From Nocardioides turkmenicus (GTDB lineage: Bacteria > Actinomycetota > Actinomycetes > Propionibacteriales > Nocardioidaceae), in the NCBI RefSeq assembly GCF_011045035.1, contig NZ_JAALAA010000021.1, positions 27,616 through 91,615 of the forward strand: DNA of 64,000 bases, given 5' to 3'. Below the pieces are notes generated by a model. That model saw only the letters and a program-made list of their open reading frames with translations, made no database searches and was not told the origin of the DNA. Below, piece after piece: positions 61,833 to 64,000 of the stretch. Position 1 is the stretch's first letter. Every line of letters begins with the position of its first letter. The translations under genes were made by a program, and so were the position numbers.

Positions 61833-62843
61833 ATGAACCCACGCATCCAAGCAGTGATGGCCGCCCACCATGGACTCATCACTCGTCGCCAAGCCCTGGA
61901 ATCCGGCCTCGACGTCGAGACGATCCACCGCTACGTCCGGAGCGGAGCATGGACGGTCGTCAGGCGAGGCGTGTACGCCGAACGTGCCTACGTGGAGAGC
62001 ATCACACTGCCCACCGACAGACAACGGCTCCTTGACCGGGCCGCTTGCGCCGCCATCACCGTCCCGTTCGTACGAAGTCACGACACCGCAGCGCTCGAGC
62101 TCGACATGGGCATCCTCCTCCCCCGAAACCCCCAGACTCACGTCACCCGCCACCCGGTCGTCGGCAGCCACAACAAGTGGGGCGTCAAGCACCACCTCGC
62201 GCCGTACCTCGATGAACAGGTGGTCCGGGTGAACGGGTTCGAAGTCCTTGGACTTGCGCGCACTGCGATCGACATCGCGCGCGAGCACGGCCGTCCGTAC
62301 GGGGTCGTCGCCGTCGACTCCGCTCGACGGATGGGGGTGTCCGTCGACGACCTCTGGGAGGTCCTCGACCACATGCAGCACTGGCCCAACCGCCGGCTGG
62401 CGCGCGAGGCGATCGAGCTGTCGTACGCAGGCGTCGAGTCGATCGGCGAGTCGCTCACCCGCGACGTACTCGAGGAGCTCGGGCTGACGGGCATCGAGAC
62501 GCAGTTCGATATCACGGACGGCATACGCACTGCGAGATTCGATCTTCGAGTGGGTCGCCATATCTTCGAGTTCGACGGCCGGAGCAAGTATGTGCCCGCA
62601 GCGGACGGAGGCCTGGCACTCCGCTCGGTCGATGACATCCTGGCCGAGGAGAAGACCAGGCAGGCATGGGCCCATGGGTTCCACCTCGGCATGTCCCGGG
62701 TCGAGTGGCCCGACCTCTTCGGCCGCAACCGCGACTACCTCAAGGACCGCCTGGCCCGCGAGTACCTAGCCACCTGCCGAGCCTTCGGCACCGACATCTC
62801 AGACCTGGAACGATTCCGCGTACACCGGTCGAAGGCCGCCTAG
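61833..62843 (+). CDS. AbiEi-antitoxin-domain / DUF559-like protein
   Basis: 336-residue protein. N-terminal HHGLITRRQALESGLDVETI with SGAWTVVRRGVY is the winged-helix AbiEi-type domain common in actinobacteria. The C-terminal part (RTARFDLRVGRHIFEFDGRSKY...DILAEEKTRQAWAHGFHLGM) has the restriction-endonuclease-like DUF559/Vsr core: D, E-x-D-G and K. No AbiEii toxin gene follows, so toxin-antitoxin function is doubtful; a nuclease role is possible. ATG at 61833; open frame upstream runs into repeat copy B. Confidence 0.78.
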   Translation: MNPRIQAVMAAHHGLITRRQALESGLDVETIHRYVRSGAWTVVRRGVYAERAYVESITLPTDRQRLLDRAACAAITVPFVRSHDTAALELDMGILLPRNPQTHVTRHPVVGSHNKWGVKHHLAPYLDEQVVRVNGFEVLGLARTAIDIAREHGRPYGVVAVDSARRMGVSVDDLWEVLDHMQHWPNRRLAREAIELSYAGVESIGESLTRDVLEELGLTGIETQFDITDGIRTARFDLRVGRHIFEFDGRSKYVPAADGGLALRSVDDILAEEKTRQAWAHGFHLGMSRVEWPDLFGRNRDYLKDRLAREYLATCRAFGTDISDLERFRVHRSKAA

Positions 62844-62860
62844 GCCTTTTCTGGCGGTGA

Positions 62861-62931
62861 TGTAACACGTCGTTCGTAGGGCTACTCGCCCGATCAGGAC
62901 GACCGGCTAGTGCCACGAACAGCGTGTTACA
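62861..62931 (-). repeat. 71-bp terminal-inverted-repeat element, copy C (inverted orientation)
   Basis: Ends TGTAACACGTCGTTCGTAG and GCCACGAACAGCGTGTTACA; reversed core CTAGCCGGTCG and ATCGGGCG. Between converging AbiEi-like and menA genes, 17 bases from each. Confidence 0.9.
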
Positions 62932-62947
62932 CCCCTTGCCAGGGCGC

Positions 62948-63823
62948 TCAGGCGAACAGCAGAGGTACGCCGACGAGCAGCCCCCACACCAGCGTGGCGA
63001 GCCCCGTCTGCTGCAGGACGGGGATCAGCCGAGGGCCGAGGTTGGCGCGGTCGAGGACGGTGCGGACGCCCTGAGCGGCGACCACGACGAACCCAAGGCC
63101 GAGCAGCGCCCACCAGGAGGTGGTGAGCGCGACGAGCACGACCGAGGCCGCGGCGACGGCGACGAGTGCGACATAGAGCCAGCGGGTACGCGCGTCGCCG
63201 AGGCGTACGGCGAGGGTGATCTTCCCGGACTCGGTGTCACCGGGGATGTCGCGGAGGTTGTTGGCGACGAGCAGGGCGGAGGTGATGGCGCCGATGCCGA
63301 CGCCGGCCCACAGCGCGCCCCACTCCCAGGTCTGCGTCTGGACGAAGGTGGTGCCGATGACGGCGACGAGGCCGAAGAACACGAACACCATGACCTCACC
63401 GAGGCCGGCGTAGCCGTAGGGGTGCGAGCCGCCGGTGTAGTACCAGGCGGCGATCATGCAGACCAGGCCCACGACCACGAGCCACCACGCGGAGGTCGCC
63501 GCCAGCACCAGCCCCGCCACAGCGGCGACCCCGAACGCGATGAAAGCGGCCCGCTTCACCGCGGACGGCGCGGCGAGACCCGAGCCGGTCAGCCGCAGCG
63601 GCCCCACGCGCTCGTCGTCAGTGCCGCGAATCCCGTCGGAGTAGTCGTTGGCGTAGTTGACCGCGACCTGCAGTGCCAGCGCCACGACGAGCGCGAGCAG
63701 CGCCTTCCACCAGACCAGGCCACCGGCGTACGCAGCCACTCCGGTGCCGGCGATGACCGGCGCGAGCGCCGCGGGGAGTGTGCGAGGACGGGCTCCCTGG
63801 AGCCACTGAGCGGTGTTTGCCAC
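62948..63823 (-). CDS. menA: 1,4-Dihydroxy-2-naphthoate polyprenyltransferase
   Basis: 291-residue integral membrane prenyltransferase attaching the polyprenyl tail to DHNA, giving demethylmenaquinone. NYANDYSDGIRGTD is the first Asp-rich motif (about residue 62) and NNLRDIPGDTESGK the second (about 187); ARPRTLPAALAPVIAGT is the usual N-terminus. About eight helices. GTG at 63823 is my choice; a GTG at 63838 would add five residues. Uses the product of the polyprenyl synthase at 22-23 kb. Confidence 0.93.
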   Translation of the reverse strand: MANTAQWLQGARPRTLPAALAPVIAGTGVAAYAGGLVWWKALLALVVALALQVAVNYANDYSDGIRGTDDERVGPLRLTGSGLAAPSAVKRAAFIAFGVAAVAGLVLAATSAWWLVVVGLVCMIAAWYYTGGSHPYGYAGLGEVMVFVFFGLVAVIGTTFVQTQTWEWGALWAGVGIGAITSALLVANNLRDIPGDTESGKITLAVRLGDARTRWLYVALVAVAAASVVLVALTTSWWALLGLGFVVVAAQGVRTVLDRANLGPRLIPVLQQTGLATLVWGLLVGVPLLFA

Positions 63824-63866
63824 CCCGCTATTCAACACCTGCGCTCGAAAGCGGGTGCCGCGGGGA

Positions 63867-63937
63867 TGTAACACGTCGTTCGTAGCACTATCCGGTCGTT
63901 CCCATAGGGCGGGTAGTCCCACGAACAGCGTGTTACA
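63867..63937 (+). repeat. 71-bp terminal-inverted-repeat element, copy D (direct orientation)
   Basis: Ends TGTAACACGTCGTTCGTAG and CCCACGAACAGCGTGTTACA; core CTATCCGGTCGTTC and ATAGGGCG like copy A. Just upstream of menA. Confidence 0.92.
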
Positions 63938-63963
63938 GCGGCCCGACCCGACACGAAAACCCA

Positions 63964-63995
63964 ACGACCCCCGCCCGGGAGGAGGCAGGGGTCGT
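63964..63995. terminator. Hairpin at the right edge
   Basis: ACGACCCC with GGGGTCGT as outer arms, one C/A mismatch, then GCC/GGC; probably the terminator of a gene beyond the window. Confidence 0.5.
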
Positions 63996-64000
63996 GGGGT

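Noticed and set aside
61833..62843. Type IV toxin-antitoxin system
   Set aside because: Only the AbiEi-like half is present; no AbiEii nucleotidyltransferase gene adjoins it.

Overview
The window reads as a chromosomal segment of a high-GC actinobacterium, most likely Nocardioides or a close relative in the Nocardioidaceae. The basis is the very GC-rich codon use, frequent GTG/TTG starts, many 4-base stop/start overlaps, a PPOX-class (F420-type) oxidoreductase, a mycothiol-type maleylpyruvate-isomerase fold protein, and a complete 14-gene nuo operon next to menaquinone genes. The genus is an inference; no 16S or marker gene is present.

Layout. 1-11 kb: purine breakdown. xdhB (partial), xdhC and guanine deaminase run rightward; facing them, a NCS2 permease, uricase, HIU hydrolase, OHCU decarboxylase and a YkoF-like/HTH regulator run leftward. 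Together they take guanine/xanthine to allantoin. Next to them an IclR regulator diverges from malate synthase and a citrate-lyase-like DUF6986 enzyme, a plausible route for glyoxylate from purine carbon. 11-17 kb: single-gene metabolism and regulation (VOC protein, alpha-carbonic anhydrase, Cys-type hydrolase, XRE and Rrf2 regulators, MazG-like, YajQ, tRNA-Tyr). 17-21 kb: sulfate ABC transporter cysA-cysW-cysT-sbp. 21-38 kb: RarD, then a leftward respiratory operon nuoA-N ending in a translationally coupled polyprenyl diphosphate synthase, with a perfect Crp-type palindrome in front of nuoA. 38-50 kb: a duplicated-domain membrane protein, HD and ankyrin proteins, menG, menF, an MBL/YciI pair, a secreted GH25 lysozyme, an ArsR-AHSA1-TIGR03086 operon with twin operators, and the menE-menC-menD operon. 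50.8-60.2 kb: a compact leftward locus resembling the membrane core of a type IV secretion system (VirB2-, VirB3/PrgI-, VirB4/SCO6880-, VirB6- and VirB8-like proteins) ending in an exported protein that joins a lysozyme-like domain, an M23 peptidase and an endonuclease/exonuclease/phosphatase domain; a 57-residue membrane protein diverges from it. No relaxase, coupling ATPase or integrase is visible. 60-64 kb: MFS transporter, AbiEi/DUF559-like protein and menA.

How genes work together: NuoA-N reduces menaquinone, whose ring (menF, menD, menC, menE), prenyl tail (polyprenyl synthase), prenylation (menA) and methylation (menG) are all encoded here; menB and menH-type steps are not in the window.

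Most notable non-coding structure: (a) a 71-bp terminal-inverted-repeat element in four copies (one at 50.7 kb, three between 61.6 and 63.9 kb) in both orientations; (b) a ~97-bp nested palindromic element in two copies 35 kb apart with identical half-site spacing; (c) an array of ten 21-bp units in alternating blocks of orientation beside one of these elements; (d) a 15-bp-stem hairpin that buries the start codon of the purine-cluster regulator.
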